From the NCBI GenBank assembly GCA_027307115.1, contig DAHUXN010000075.1, positions 1-32,068 on the forward strand: 32,068 nt of DNA. Reading direction: 5' to 3'. Below, piece by piece: positions 31,509 through 32,068 of the stretch. The stretch comes from Acidobacteriota bacterium (GTDB lineage Bacteria; Acidobacteriota; Terriglobia; Acidiferrales; UBA7541). The notes beneath the pieces are model-generated. The model worked only from the letters and a program-made list of their open reading frames with translations, made no database searches and had not been told where the DNA came from. The translations under genes and the position numbers were made by a program. Positions within the stretch are counted from its first letter, which is position 1; each line of letters opens with the position of its first letter.

Positions 31509-32068
31509 CTAGGTGGAGGGAGTTACGGGGGTGAAGCATTCGCCCATGCGGCGGAACTTCTCGTAGCGATTCGCGATCAAGTCCTTTTCAGAGAGTTGCG
31601 AAACTTCGGCGAGAGCGCGGGTGAGAGGTTCATCAAGCAGGCGAGCCGTGGCATCGTGATCGAGATGCGCGCCGCCATCCGGCTCGGATACAATTTCGTC
31701 AATCAATTTCAGGTCGAGCAGGTCTGGGGCGGTGATCTTCAGGGCTTCGGCGGCGAGCTCGGCCTTGCCGGCGTCGTGCCACATGATGGAGGCGCAGCCC
31801 TCGGGGGAAATCACGGAATAGACGGCGTTCTCCAGCATCATAACGCGGTCGCCAATCGCGACAGCCAGTGCGCCGCCCGACCCGCCTTCTCCGGTGATAG
31901 TCACCAGAATGGGAACCGGGAGACGAGCCATTTCACGAAGATTCCGAGCGATGGCCTCGGCCTGGCCGCGCTCTTCGGCGTCGACTCCGGGATAGGCGCC
32001 GGGCGTGTCGATAAAAACAAAAATGGGGCGGCGGAATTTCGCGGCGAGATTCATGGCGCGCAGGGCCT
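31509..32068 (-). CDS. accA: Acetyl-CoA carboxylase carboxyltransferase alpha subunit (C-terminal part)
   Basis: The gene runs off the right edge; about 185 C-terminal residues of a protein normally near 320 are visible. Clear family blocks are [72 protein letters not shown] and [34 protein letters not shown] forms the oxyanion and carboxybiotin site. Together with AccD the protein transfers the carboxyl group from biotin to acetyl-CoA, starting fatty acid synthesis. It is unrelated to the respiratory genes and marks the border of that region. Confidence 0.97.
   Translation of the reverse strand, partial: ALRAMNLAAKFRRPIFVFIDTPGAYPGVDAEERGQAEAIARNLREMARLPVPILVTITGEGGSGGALAVAIGDRVMMLENAVYSVISPEGCASIMWHDAGKAELAAEALKITAPDLLDLKLIDEIVSEPDGGAHLDHDATARLLDEPLTRALAEVSQLSEKDLIANRYEKFRRMGECFTPVTPST

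Overview
The window is GC-rich and looks like a chromosomal segment of an Acidobacteriota-type bacterium. This is an inference from three things: a quinol:cytochrome c reductase locus with a very large multiheme cytochrome, a complete aerobic haem and cytochrome c maturation set, and intergenic spaces packed with dispersed hairpin repeats. No rRNA or tRNA gene was recognised, so taxonomy rests on gene content alone. Nearly every credible gene lies on the minus strand. The exceptions are a partial gene at the left edge (1-306) and a doubtful 46-codon ORF (1589-1729).

Read in the direction of transcription (right to left), the layout is as follows. The end of accA enters at the right edge, followed by a zinc-ribbon membrane protein, a stand-alone 2Fe-2S ferredoxin and an unrecognised Cys-containing protein (29049-31068). 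The cytochrome c maturation cluster follows: ccmE, ccmF, ccmH, a mini-CcmI, a carboxypeptidase-regulatory-like membrane protein, ccmA, ccmB, ccmC and a small ccmD (20609-28761). Next come hemH and two unrecognised secreted proteins. A consensus promoter then leads into the bc/b6f-type complex: Rieske protein, cytochrome b, subunit IV and an eight-haem cytochrome c (11545-17713). After that come a cupredoxin-like lipoprotein, ctaA and ctaB for haem A, a small membrane protein, a DUF420 protein and a HEAT-repeat protein with an embedded biotinyl-lipoyl-like domain. The left part holds an A-type Fe-S carrier, nadE and a DsbA-like thioredoxin.

Most of these genes serve one job. HemH makes haem; the Ccm system attaches it to c-type cytochromes; the Rieske/cytochrome b/multihaem complex takes electrons from quinol; CtaA, CtaB and the DUF420 protein prepare haem A for a terminal oxidase whose subunits are not in this window. 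The Fe-S carrier could supply the Rieske protein.

The most unusual features are three. CcmE carries Cys-x3-Tyr where classical CcmE has His-x3-Tyr, and no CcmG is visible. Intergenic space is a mosaic of hairpin repeat families that all point the same way relative to transcription and show compensatory changes or strand-specific G.U pairing. A separate 48-base palindrome with a conserved TTGTGTCACG loop occurs four times, always between co-directional minus-strand genes.
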